From Takakia lepidozioides (taxonomy: Eukaryota > Streptophyta > Takakiopsida > Takakiales > Takakiaceae), in the NCBI GenBank assembly GCA_030704615.1, contig CM060732.1, positions 2,170,001-2,234,000 on the forward strand: a stretch of DNA of 64,000 nucleotides, written 5' to 3'. Positions 1-10,385 of this stretch are shown one piece after another. A program made the position numbers and the translations under genes. Each line of letters starts with the position of its first letter. Within the stretch, counting starts at the first letter, position 1. The notes below the pieces were generated by a model. It had not been told where the DNA came from, did no database searches, and saw only the letters and a program-made list of their open reading frames with translations.

Positions 1-367
1 TGGCGAACCACCACGAAAACCCTCGATTCCCGGTGATGAATCGCGGTGAGTCATGGCCCACCTACCACGGTCCCCTTGGACCCTGATGAGTCCCAAGACT
101 CCCCATGACTCCCACCACAAGGTCTCCGCCCCCATGGTGAGTCCTATGCCACCCCCACTAAGTCCCACTAAGCTACCACCACCCCTTGTGGAGCCACCCC
201 CACCGCAACCCGGTGTGCAGGGCTCCACCTAGTGAGTGCCTCCGCCTCCTCGAGTGCTTTGGGCACTCGAGGTTGCTTCAGCCGTACCTATTGCTGCCAC
301 CGCCCCCACCACAGGGACAGCCCCTCTGCGACCCGACCCCCTGCCCTCAAGGCAAAGGGCCGCGATA
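1..367 (-). repeat. Element A 3' LTR (first half only)
   Basis: Bases 1-367 match 15485-15853 with about a dozen substitutions and small indels. The copy ends at CGCGATA where the other copies have the terminal CGCGACA, so the LTR tip carries a point change. Roughly the last 350 bp of the LTR lie outside the window to the left. Confidence 0.9.
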
Positions 368-623
368 CACACCCCTACCAACAGGGAGTCGATGTCCTCA
401 TCGACTTGACCATTTTGTAGAAACGAACATCCAAGTTGTGGCGTCCCACATCAAGGAGTTTGTTTCCGCACCATGGCGTCCCATGGCTAAGAACCAAACC
501 CTCACTTGACTCTTCTCTCCACTAGCTAGTTCGGCCGACTTCCTCCAAGTCCCGGCCAAGGGTGGAGCCTCTCAAGCTCCTCCCAGTGCACTCTTCTAGA
601 CCCACTTCAGGGCCAAGGATCGA
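368..623 (-). other. Residual 3' end of element A between element B and its 3' LTR
   Basis: This 256-bp stretch lies between the truncated LTR of element B and the 3' LTR of A. It contains no long reading frame. On the minus strand a purine-rich GGTAGGGGTG lies next to the LTR and could be the polypurine tract. A complete integrase C-terminus needs several hundred more bases, so a deletion has removed that part of A. Confidence 0.6.
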
Positions 624-1642
624 TGCTAACTGTCTTTCTTAACTATCGTCCCAAGTAGGTGGTCGCATTCCTTTGATCCTCCTCTTCATCTTCTTCTGCC
701 TTTGTATTTGGTATCGTGCACCGCTCGCATATGATACTGCAGAGCTGCTTACTTCATACTTCAGGTGCTATCCTGCTTTGCTTCAATGCTAACAAGTCGA
801 TCTTACATGTATATGCAGACAATCTGGTGGACGGACTGCCCTCTACTACCTGTGATCAACCTCTACTTCTAATCTTCCCGGCATCTTAGTGGAATCGCTC
901 AAGCTTCATTCTACGTGGATACAACTTGCATGCTGGATCCTATGCTCAATGATCCTTATCACCCCTTATGATGCTAGCTAAACATGACCATTCCCTCAAC
1001 GTTAGTTGCTACATTCCTACTTCAAATCTCACATGATTCACATGCCCCATACTTTATCACAGTGAACGCAATCTTTACTTCAGAGCCAAAAACTAGAACA
1101 AAAAGAGAGAGATCACCATCCAGTCTCCACTACTCTTATACTTGGGCTGATCCCTAACTCCACCTTATCCCGCTGTCTCCTTCACGTGATTATTTAATAG
1201 CAAGTCAACAATATTTAAGATCCTACAGCTTTTGGACATCAAGTATGGCGGCCACCGGGTCTTATCCCCCTTTGTGCCACAGGCCCATCTACTTCTAAAG
1301 ATATTCGATTCCCACGTGTTTTGTTTCTCAACCACTCTTTTAGCTGCATGCCACTTGCTAATATTTAATATGGCCACCTGTTCCTAAATTACTGCTGCAT
1401 CTCCTTTATATCCGCGATTTCATCCCATCAATGATAACTTGATCTCACATTTCATCCCTCTGCCAACCCGTCGTTTATCTGGTACTCAATCCATGTTTGA
1501 ATGAAAAATTTGTGATTTCATCCGCTTCTCCTTAACGAAAAATCGCGACTTCATTGCATCCTTGAGCCCCACAAACCCTACGTGCTTTGTCTGTTTCTTG
1601 CATGCCTTCCGTGTTTTGCTCATCACCTCCCTTCGACCTACA
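624..1642 (-). repeat. Element B 3' LTR, truncated at its outer end
   Basis: It matches 10480-11494 almost throughout. On the minus strand it begins TGTAGGTCG at 1642. The match stops at 624, whereas the 5' LTR continues to about 10386, so about 95 bp are missing. The adjoining flank does not repeat the five bases on the other side of B. Confidence 0.85.
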
Positions 1643-1688
1643 GGTGTAAGTCCTCCGATTTTAAGCTGTCTGGCCCTCCGGACAACGC

Positions 1689-3793
1689 TCACTCCACCTG
1701 CAGCAACTTTAAATCACGTCGTGATCTGCTCCATTGTTTCCCTCCACCGTCCTGCAATACACAAACTCGATCTGCCTCACTCCTTGTTCCTTCTTGGTGT
1801 TTGTCAACATAGACTTGAAATTTGTATGGTCCCTCCCAAGACGATTCCAAATTTCGCTTCTTCCCTGGTCGGATCATCATCACGAGCTCACCAGGCTGCA
1901 ATTCTGTAAGTCCCTTCCCATGCTTGTATGCTTTCTGTTGTGCTCCCTGTGCAACAGTCACACTGTCCCTTAATGCACCTTCTAGCTCATGTATTATTTG
2001 TATCTTGCCTTCGATCATTTGTTGCATTGATGCCTGATCGTCCTTGAGCTCCACCAACTCGCCAATGCGTCGAAGTCGATTATCGATCCCCAACCTCATC
2101 GTTTTTCCCGTGAGCACCATATATGGTGATATACCTGTGGATGCTTGAATTCCCACACGATACCCAAACGCCGCCTTGTAGAGTGCTCTATCCCATTTCT
2201 TGTTACCTTGTGTACTTAGAGCTAGCATGCTTTCTTTGAGAGAACGAATTAACCGCTCCACCATCCCGTTGCCTTGCGGCCAGTATGGTGCTGACCTTTC
2301 GTGCTTGACTCCAAACTTTGTGCATGTGATTTCGAACTCCTTTGCCCACTCGGATCCATGATTAGTAAGCACCGCATGCGGCACTCCATACCTGTACATT
2401 ACTTGTTCTTCAAAGAAACGACTGGCAAGCTCTGAGGTATGTTCAGCAATTGCAGCTACTTCAATCCACTTTGAAAAGTGATCTATTGCAATTAAAGCAT
2501 ATGTGTTGCCGTCACTCGAGACTGGTAGTGGTCCTGCTGTGTCCAATGCGATTCGATAGAAGATGTCCCTGACAGGTATGCTTTGCAGTTCCTTGGCTCC
2601 TGACCTTAAAGGAATAGAAGTCTTTTGGCAATCTGACACTGGAAACATGTCTTGAGTACTTGTTTGATGATCCTTGTGCGATTGTGCCAAAAAAAACGCT
2701 TGCACACCTCGTTGTGTACTCTTCTAACGCCATAATGTCCAATTTCCTCGTGGATGTCTCGAATAATCCGCTCCCGCTCCTTCTTCTCTGGTACCCATTT
2801 GCCTTTGAAGGTCAGCCTCCCTTTCATCAGTTGATATCCTGCTGTCCTTTTCTTGATTCGCTTGATCTCCCTGTTGTCAAGGTAGTCATTTGCCTGTCCA
2901 AAGGTAATCATGTGCATAGCCTGCACATCATCCAATATGTCTGCATTGTTTTCTTCCTTTCTTTCTTCAGTATCTTCGCACTCCCATTGGTCTTGCTCTG
3001 CTGCTTGTAAAAGACTAACCTGCATCTCTTTTGTTATAGGACTTCCTCTCTTGCTCACCGTGATGGCCAAGAGCTCGTCTTCTCCCTGTGATTTTGGCTC
3101 CTCTCCTGTTTCACCAGTATCCTTGGAACTCAGGGAGAATTCTTCCCTTTGCCCCTGCCCCCATTCTTCATCTTCTTCAGTAGCGTCATGATCATCTTCT
3201 TCTCTGATTTGTTCTTGCTGCTTTCTCCAATCATCTTTTTCCTGCCCATTATCACTTTCTTGCTTGTTTTCCTCCTTCTCTTGTTCTTGTGCTTCCATCC
3301 CTTGACTCCTTGTCATTACCATGTTTACCCTAGGTATATCATCCCCCATCTTGATGTCAAGCAACCTCTGCAACACTTTGTTCTCGTCCATTCGGTTCTG
3401 ACATTGTGCCCTTTGATGTCTTGGTCTACAATACCAGCAGGCCCTTGGTTGTTCTAGATTCTTTGTTCTGATAGAGTTTGTCTCCTTCTTTAGAGTTCCA
3501 TCACTGCTGTAGATCCCTCGCTTTGGCTTCCTCCATACCCCGTTTAGCTTGGTAAGTTTCCCTTCATCCGCCTGTCCATCACCTTCTTCCCTTTCCATTT
3601 TCACTATCCACTTTAGGCCAACTTGTGTTACATCTCCCTTTTCTTCATCACTCCACTCCCATGCTTTACCGTCAACAGTTTCTCCATCGTTTGTTTGAAT
3701 TTCCACCTCCTTTTTGAAGCTGACTTCTCTTTGATGAACCCTTACTGCTTGTAGATTGTTCTCGCATCTGATGTTGTCAATCCTCTTTGGCAA
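1689..3793 (-). pseudogene. Element B integrase ORF with a zinc-knuckle N-terminal extension (one frameshift)
   Basis: Minus-strand frame 3793-2606 followed, after a shift near 2640, by 2705-1689. The first ~290 residues are acidic, rich in E, Q and K, and carry a knuckle-like CWYCRPRHQRAQC near 3436, then an MVMTRSQ stretch resembling the one after the last gag knuckle of elements C and F. Next comes an HHCC integrase zinc finger (HEEIGHYG ... CFQCQ), then the core with D in ALDTAGP and E in GMVERL. The second catalytic position reads LTNHGSEW where TD.GSE(F/W) is expected, so the Asp is Asn. The C-terminus has a GPY motif (WEGPYKF) and no chromodomain. The stop lies about 45 bp from the 3' LTR. 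Integrase joins the cDNA copy to host DNA; this copy is very probably inactive. Confidence 0.82.
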
Positions 3794-5126
3794 AACCAGG
3801 TCCTCCCATGCATTTGTACGCCACTTATCATCCTTGCTTGTTGCCTGATTCCAGTTTCCACTTGTTGCTCCTTTGCTTGTCCCCTTTGAAACACTGTGAC
3901 CTTCCCTCTATTTCCCTTTGTTTTGTACTGGCTGGATTTTCTCACCCACTTGTGGCACTTTTGCTTGCAGATCTTGTTCTTCTTTGCTGTCTGCTGATAG
4001 CCTGAAAACAGCTAAGCTTTCCAACTTCTTTCCCTCTTTCCCACCACTCTCAGTGTCATCGTTTGCCGTCATCTCACTCAAAAGCTGATCTCCTTCTGTT
4101 TCCACAATTCTTGCTACTGTTTGACACTCGTTCTTTGTTTGTGCATGCTGTATCATGGTGCCCACATCAGCTCCTGTCCCTGGTCTTCTTATTATGTCAC
4201 ACCCTTCCTGTTCACCATAGTTTGCTTTGTCCTCATGTCTTCCAGTTCCTTTTTCTTCTTCATAGCCCTCTTTCCAATTATTTTGTCGCTCTTCAACAGT
4301 TGCCGATTGGCTATTTTGTTGTATGACAGGAACAGCCTGGTGTTGATTCATCTCATGCACTTTGTTGTTCGTATTTTGCCCTTGCTTCACTGCCTTGTCT
4401 TGCTCGTCATTCCACCAAGATGCTTCCACTGTTGCCAGCACTCTTAGTGGTACATCCTGATCCTTCTTTGTTACAGGTGCAGACCTCACTTGTTGTTTGT
4501 CATCATTGGCGTGCTGTTCTCCCATCCTTGGCCCAGTTGCAGACTGAATTAGCTTCCCTACTCGATGAATTCCCATAGCCTGCTGCCTTGCAGCTCCTCT
4601 CATTGTCCTTGCTACACCTGAAAACAGCTAGGTTTTTTGGTGCCTTCCCTTGATCCTGCTTCCTTCTGCTGTTTTGTTCATTCTTGTTACTGCTTGCTTC
4701 ATGGCTGCCTTCTCCTTTTAACCACCTTTGTTCTTCCAGTGGCCACACCTCATCCTCCTTCGCCTCCTCACCCAATGGTGTTTCTCTTGCTTGCAGGTCT
4801 TGCTCCTCCCTACTGCTTTCAGCCAGCCCTAAGAAAAATAAGTATTCTTGCTCTACTTCCCCTCCTTTGCTCCTGTCTTTCAACCCTTCCTCAGGTCCAG
4901 TGGTAGGCTCCATCTCTCTTTCGTTTGTTGCTTCACCCATAGGCTGTCTCTTCCCTTTTTTTGCTGCACTTTCCACTGGCTGATCCCTTCGTTGGAATGG
5001 TGCAGGACAGACTTGTTTCGAACTCATCTTCATTTGCTGGTCCTTCATATCAATCTCTTCTTCACCACTCAACTCAAAAGCTAAGTCCCCTTTTGTCACT
5101 TCCCTGTTTTGCCTTCCATCACTCAT
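3742..5126 (-). pseudogene. Element B charged spacer region between RNase H and integrase
   Basis: Overlapping minus-strand frames 5126-4503, 4603-3908 and 3945-3742 appear to be one protein broken by frameshifts; the first starts MSDGRQ. It is rich in E, K, Q and R with no catalytic motif. It contains internal repeats: EEQDLQA occurs twice, and LAVFR followed by serine and charged residues occurs twice, with a weaker third form (YLFFLGLAESS). Two adjacent stops (TAG TGA) precede it after the RNase H-like domain. The spacer plus integrase could therefore be a separate second ORF rather than part of one pol polyprotein. Function unknown. Confidence 0.55.
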
Positions 5127-5224
5127 CCTTTCTGTCTCTCTTTTCTTCAGTAATCAACTGCTGTTCATCAATGTGGCTGCTTTGGGCTACTACATGTTCT
5201 TCCTCTTTCTTGGTCTTTTGATCA

Positions 5225-7047
5225 CTAGATTAGCTCAAAATCAAAACCTGTAGTAAGGTCAGCTCCCTTGATTCTTCCCTTATCTCTCCATACCAAGGGC
5301 CTCAAGTCAGTCCTTACTCTGAAAAATACACCAGTTAGTTTTTCTTTGAATTGCCAAAGAGCCCATACCAGTAGATAGTAATGCACCTCTGCCTCTCTTG
5401 TCTTGTCTTCACTAACACTTCTCTCATGTATGGCTATGATAGTGCTGTCAGTGCCCTCTACTCTCATCAACATTGCCCGAGCTATCCCTACAGTGAATGT
5501 AATCTCCAGTTCAAGATAAGATTCTCTTCCCATTACTCCCTGATTGATTGATGCATGCTGATTGTGGAGGAAAATATCTGGGTCAGTTCTCTCTTTCTTC
5601 CCTTCAACTGGAAACCTACTGAGGGCATCTACATTGCTGTGCTTTATACCTGGCCTGTGTTGGATTTTGAAGTCAAAGTCTTGTAGCATCATGATCCACC
5701 TGCCCCTCCTTCCATAGGCATCGCTTACAGTGGCCAGCCACTCTAGTGGCTTATGATCTGTTTGCACAATGAAGGTGGTACCATATAGTGAAGGATGCCC
5801 CAAACCAAGGCATAACATTCTCCCTCCATAGGATGATATTTCCTTTGAACATCAGAGAGTACTTTGCTTGCATAGGCTATGACCTGCTCTTTTCTTCCCT
5901 CTTTTTGGGAAAGGATAGCACCTACACCTCTCTTGCTCCAGTCCACATCTAGAATGAAAGGTTTGGAGAAATCTGGTCTTACCAGAATTGGAGCTTGTAG
6001 CATCTTCAGCTTGAGGGTCTCGAAGGCATTGTGCGCTTGGTGATTCCATGCAAAAACCTGGTCTTTCTTTGTCAAATCAAAGAGCGGCACCGCTGTATGT
6101 GCATATTCTTTCACATGAGGCCTATAGTACGTTGTGAGACCCAAGTAACTCTTGACTGCGGTGACACTGTTAGGTATTGGAAAATCCTGTATGACTTGGA
6201 CCTTCCTTGGATCTGGTCTTATCCCTTCTCGACTCACCACATGCCCCAGAAATGCTAGTTCTTCATTGCCAAATTCGCACTTGTCTGGATTCAGCCTCAG
6301 ATTGTATTCGCGTAGTTTTTGAAGAACCCCCATGATGTGTTGCACATGACTATCCCATCTTTGACTGTGGATATTAATGTCATCCACAAAAACTTTCACA
6401 TGATCCTTGATTTCTTTAGATAGCATCCTGTTCATCGTCCTTTGAAAAGTTGTTGTGGCGTTCTTCAAACCAAAGGGCATGACAAGCCATTCGTAAAGAC
6501 CTCTCTTGGTTATGATCGCTGTCTTCTTGATATCTTCCTCCTTCATCCTTATCTGCCAAAACCCACTTTGTAAGTCCAATGCTGTAAACCACTGAGAGTT
6601 TCCAAGCTGCTGTAGTACATCTTGCACCAGTGGCATTGGATACGAGTCTCGTCTGGTTTGGGCATTCTATGGTCTGAAGTCTCCGCAAAATCGCTTGCTG
6701 CCATCTTTTTTTGGAGCAAAGGTGACAGGGCATGAATATTCCGAAGAACTTTCCCTTACTTTCCCTTGTTGGATCAACACCTCAATCTGCTTTTGCACTT
6801 CTCCCTCTTCCCATTCCGACAACCTGCTTGGTTGGCTTCTACAAGGTGGAAAGCCTTGAGTGTCTATTGAGTGTTCAGCCTGGTTACATATGCCCAAATC
6901 TGCCTTTGTCAAGGCAAAGGCTGCTTCATTCTCCTTTAGAACCTTCAACAGCTCCTCCTTTTGCTCTTGGCTTAATCTTGGGTTAATCTGTAACCTCCTC
7001 TTTAGCTGATCCCAGCGGTCATCTTCATAGCTTGTAGTGGCAGCCAT
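5225..7047 (-). pseudogene. Element B reverse transcriptase - RNase H - second RNase H-like domain
   Basis: Minus-strand RT starts near 7047. It has APKKDGSKRFCGDFRP, then a nonsense TAG at about 6670 where LN is usual, then FTALDLQSGFWQI, MPFGLKNA and the catalytic VFVDDI. RNase H follows (~5990-5600) with DVDWS, EGECYALVW, QTDHKPLEW and VDALSR; a frameshift near 5800 splits it. After it, ~5520-5225 encodes a second stretch that aligns to the first: LELEITFTVG for FILDVDWSKRG, EAEVHYYLLVWAL for EGECYALVWGI, VRTDLRPLVW for VQTDHKPLEW, and GFDFELI for DFDFKI. The second copy lacks the first catalytic Asp and the DALSR segment, so it looks like a catalytically dead duplicate. RT and RNase H copy element RNA into DNA. 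Confidence 0.85.
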
Positions 7048-7100
7048 GCACGTAGGTTTTCTTCTGGATACTTTGCTGCCAGAAATATCCTTTGTGCTTC

Positions 7101-8780
7101 TTATTCTTGGTGTCCAATCGTCTTCTGCCAGTCCATGTAGTCATCATCAGAGTCAGCCTCATCCAGCATTTCTGCTTCATAAGCCTTGGCATAAGCTCCT
7201 CTAATAAGCATTTGTGCCATGGTATCATATGCTTCCTTCTCTATCCATTCCATAGAGCCATCATCAGCCAATTCTTCTTCTGCAGATGTTAGCTTATCCA
7301 GGAACTCTTCAATTTCTTCTATGCCAGTGATATCATCTGCAGTTTCCTGCTGCTCACTATCATCTGACGTGCTTCCCTTGTCTTCATCTAGTGAGCTGCT
7401 CTCCCCTTCCTCGTGCATTGGGACCACAGTTGTCATTGCTTCATGGTTGGTCAATAAAATGGAATTTATATCAACAGCTTCATTCTCCTGAGGCTCTACC
7501 CTTAGATGCTCACAAAATTCCTGAAATCTGGTCAGCCCTGCATCCACCCGATTCACTGTATGCAATGGGAAGAACTCTACGTCGTCACCAGGCCCATACC
7601 TGACCCTTAGAGTGTCTGTTTCAGTGTCCACTGCTGCACCAAACTTCTTTAGGAAGTCCAGGCCCAGTAACATGTTGTAGGTATCTGTGTTGACCACCAT
7701 GAATGAGACCTTATTTGTTAGTTTACCCACTGTGATGCTTATATCATCCAATCTGCCCATGGCAGTCTCCACTGCTCCTGAAGCAACTCTGTAAGACATC
7801 TCCTTGTCCACGATTACTGACTTCATCAGTCCAAGATCACGGACTGTACTCGCTGCCATGACGGAGATCATTGCTCCGGTGTCCACTTGTCCCATGACCT
7901 GATAATCCCCAATGGTGACCAAAGCATGCAACGCCCTTACCCTGCCATTATAGGCATATGAAATGTCTGAAGTGCTTCTCTTACCGAACCTGTGCACCAG
8001 TTGGGTTGTCCTTGCTGTAGGCTGAACATTCTCCCTTGACACTGACCTTTCAACAATTTTAACCAAACCTTTCAGCTTCTCGAATTCTCCTGGCACTTGC
8101 AAAATTAGATCCATGGGAGACATAGAGATCCTACCTTTATAGAAATGATTCAAGATCTTCGATCTTCCTGCTCCTGCCTCTGGCCATCTTGGAATTGACA
8201 CTCTGGGCTGCGATGCATTTCGTGGTGGCTGAGTTGTTTCCTTTGATGCTTCTCCTGAAATCGTCCGCTCCATACTTTGAGGGGTTAGTGGTGTAGGTGT
8301 AGGTATTGGAATCCAATTCTTTGGAAGCCTCACTTCGTTGACAGAATCAGGCCCTAGGATGTCATTCAACTCCGCCAAAACCGCTTCCTCATCATCACAC
8401 ATTATCTCCAAGAGGATTGTTGAGGGCATACCTGTTCTTCCTTGCTCCTGCTTAGCCCTACACTCGTGTTCAAAGTGTCCAAGTGTCTTACAGAATCCAC
8501 ATCTCACCCCACATGTCTCCGTTCTGTGCCCTGTTTTGTGACATTTTTCACAAGTAAGAGGGTTTTTTAAATTGGGACAGTATGCAGAAATATGACCTTC
8601 CTTTAGACACGTGTTGCACACCCGTGGTCCACGCGGTGGAGTTCTACTTCCTGAGCTTTTTGGATTTGTAGCTCCTCTCTCAAAATACTTCTTGAGAGTA
8701 ATGTTCAATGCATCGAGTCTTCGGTCAATGGGTGTGTCTGTCACCTTTTGTTCCTGTATCTCTCCTTCAAGAGGTTCCAA
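7101..8780 (-). pseudogene. Element B nucleocapsid (three zinc knuckles) and aspartic protease
   Basis: An uninterrupted minus-strand frame of 559 codons. Near its start are three CCHC knuckles (CNTCLKEGHISAYC, CEKCHKTGHRTETC and CGFCKTLGHFEHEC), which bind nucleic acid in gag. About 300 codons in is a retropepsin active site (VDTGAMISVM), followed by a flap/substrate-side region ending MLLGLDFLKKFGA. The last ~110 residues are acidic. The frame is not continuous with gag upstream (shift near 8790) or with RT downstream (stop at 7101). Three knuckles exceed the one usual in plant chromoviruses. Protease would cleave the polyprotein inside the virus-like particle. Confidence 0.85.
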
Positions 8781-9300
8781 AGGGTCTCTCCCAATTTCCC
8801 CAATCCACGCTCCACCTGCAGGGCCGTTTCCAACACATCATCGATGTTGACGAACCTGGTCCCTAGCATGAGTCGCATAATTTCTGGCCTCAGCCCACTT
8901 AGAAATCTTCTCCGCTGCTCCAGATCTGATATTTTTCCTTTGATGAAGAGCTTTGAGATTCGATCATAGTACTCCTGAACTCTCTGTCTGTTTTCCTGTT
9001 TCACAGAATCCAACTTCATCTTCAACTCAGTGGAATCTACCTGCCCATACTTGGCAAATATCATATCCTGAAATTCGTCCCAATTCGTAGGCTTGGGATT
9101 TTGCCTTTCGTACCAGTCATCAGCCTTGCCTAGTAAATTTAACCTAGCCACTTTGAATAACTTATCCTTGTTCAAATCTCTGACATCCCCTATCAGCTGC
9201 AGTTACTCTAACCAATCAGCCACGTCTTCTACCTCCTTACCATAAAATGGCGCGTCTATCCCTGATGGGCTCGTCATGCCTACTTCTATCCTTTGACTTC
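8741..9300 (-). pseudogene. Element B gag capsid region
   Basis: The minus-strand frame matches the retrotransposon gag capsid domain: LNLLGKADDWYE, then W(D)EFQDMIFAKYG, VQEYYDRISKLF and FLSGLRPEIMRLML. The recognisable domain begins upstream of the first in-frame Met (9175). The same frame can be read from about 9300 (GIDAPFYGKEVEDVADWLE) with one TAA near 9206. A frameshift near 8790 separates it from the zinc knuckles. Capsid would form the particle in which reverse transcription takes place. Confidence 0.8.
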
Positions 9301-9306
9301 TAGATA

Positions 9307-10346
9307 TTAGTCATGGTGATTGTCAGTTACAGACCATCTCTCCCCATCAAAGTTTTCCTCTCTCCCACTCAGAGTCATCCTTCGCGATAAGACACTCACT
9401 CGCATCCATCTCTCTGATGTTCTGATCCACAGTATAACAGTCATCATGTTGCCTGCATGGGTGATTCTAACACATAAGTCTCCGTTATGAACTGTTTGAG
9501 ATACTTGATAAAACCTTGGTTGAGGGTTGTTGTATGGCAACACACTGTTATCATAGATTATCAAGATGTCACCTATGGTAGGATGTGCAGGAGACAGCAG
9601 CCTATCCTGACTCGTCATCTCAGTAGATCCTTGTCCTCCTTTCTACCTCTCTAGGAGAGTCAAGATACTCCCTATGAACACATTGCCAGCGTCTGATCCT
9701 GCCTCTATCTTCCACTATTTCCCAAACAATCAAGCGACTTACCTCCCCTTGGTGCTCCACTCTGACTAGTTTATCCCTTGCTCTGAATTCTACTATGGTT
9801 CCACTAGGCCAAAGTCTGAGGTCTTCCATTATCTATTCCCTGGACCAGAATGTCACCTGCTCTAGGTAGCTGATGCAAAACTGCTAGTTCTGGATCTATG
9901 TCTTCTAACCTCATAGAGTGTTCGTCTGACATCTTTCACCAGACTGAACTCCTCTTAGCATTGTTTCTTGCTGTTCCTTACTGGCCTTGGAAGTACATCA
10001 GATTCCTTCTGCTGTATACTCTCTTCGAGACCCTAGAGCTCACATGATTTGTCCCTTCAGAATCTACTGCAATCCAAGTAATCCTGTCTTGACTAATCAT
10101 CCAGACCTTTCCCCAAGTATACTCTCCAGTGTGAATGATCCTTATTGCCAAATCTCCTGGCAACCTGTAATTTGAATCTTGAGGGTCAAAGCCTAGCAGT
10201 TCTATGTTAGCAAAACCAACTATTCTAATTACCAAGTCACCCCTTTGTGGTCCAGCACTCAAGTAGTTCTCCCTTGCGTTCCATTGTGTTGAACTCGCGA
10301 GCTGATGATGGGACACCAGCTTTCCTGTTGTTAGTCCACTGTCGAC
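9307..10346 (-). pseudogene. Element B leader / gag N-terminal region with a repeated domain
   Basis: Minus-strand frames ~10346-9978, 9932-9831, 9829-9620 and 9618-9307 share a recurring pattern. A GD(L/I) or GT(I) start, an R or V-R strand, HxG, a few residues, then a W and a run ending RW or W(I/M). Examples are GDLAIRIIHTGEY, GDLCVRITHAGN, SGTIVEFRARD and GDLVIRIVGFAN. This suggests three to five copies of one beta-rich unit of about 45 residues, now broken by frameshifts. The small frame at 9932 starts MSDEHS and may be the original gag start. I do not recognise the domain. Confidence 0.5.
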
Positions 10347-10349
10347 CTG

Positions 10350-10361
10350 GCTCTGATACCA
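10350..10361 (-). other. Element B primer-binding site (initiator tRNA-Met type)
   Basis: Minus strand reads TGGTATCAGAGC, the standard plant PBS complementary to the 3' end of initiator tRNA-Met. It would prime minus-strand DNA synthesis. It lies 24 bp inside the most likely LTR end, which is further than usual. Confidence 0.8.
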
Positions 10362-10385
10362 AAAAGAAAGTCCTAAATCCATACC

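Noticed and set aside
368-623. Chromodomain of element A
   Set aside because: No aromatic-cage pattern or suitable frame is present; the region is too short and probably untranslated.
624-1642. Target-site duplication for element B
   Set aside because: ATCGA and GTTAT do not match, consistent with loss of one LTR end.
1562-5221. Plus-strand serine/leucine-rich frames opposite elements A, B, C and F
   Set aside because: They are antisense shadows of gag and pol, rich in S, L, P and F as expected for the complement of charged coding sequence.
10350-10361. tRNA gene
   Set aside because: Only the 12-base primer-binding match is present, without arms of a tRNA; the same holds at 15117 and 60315.
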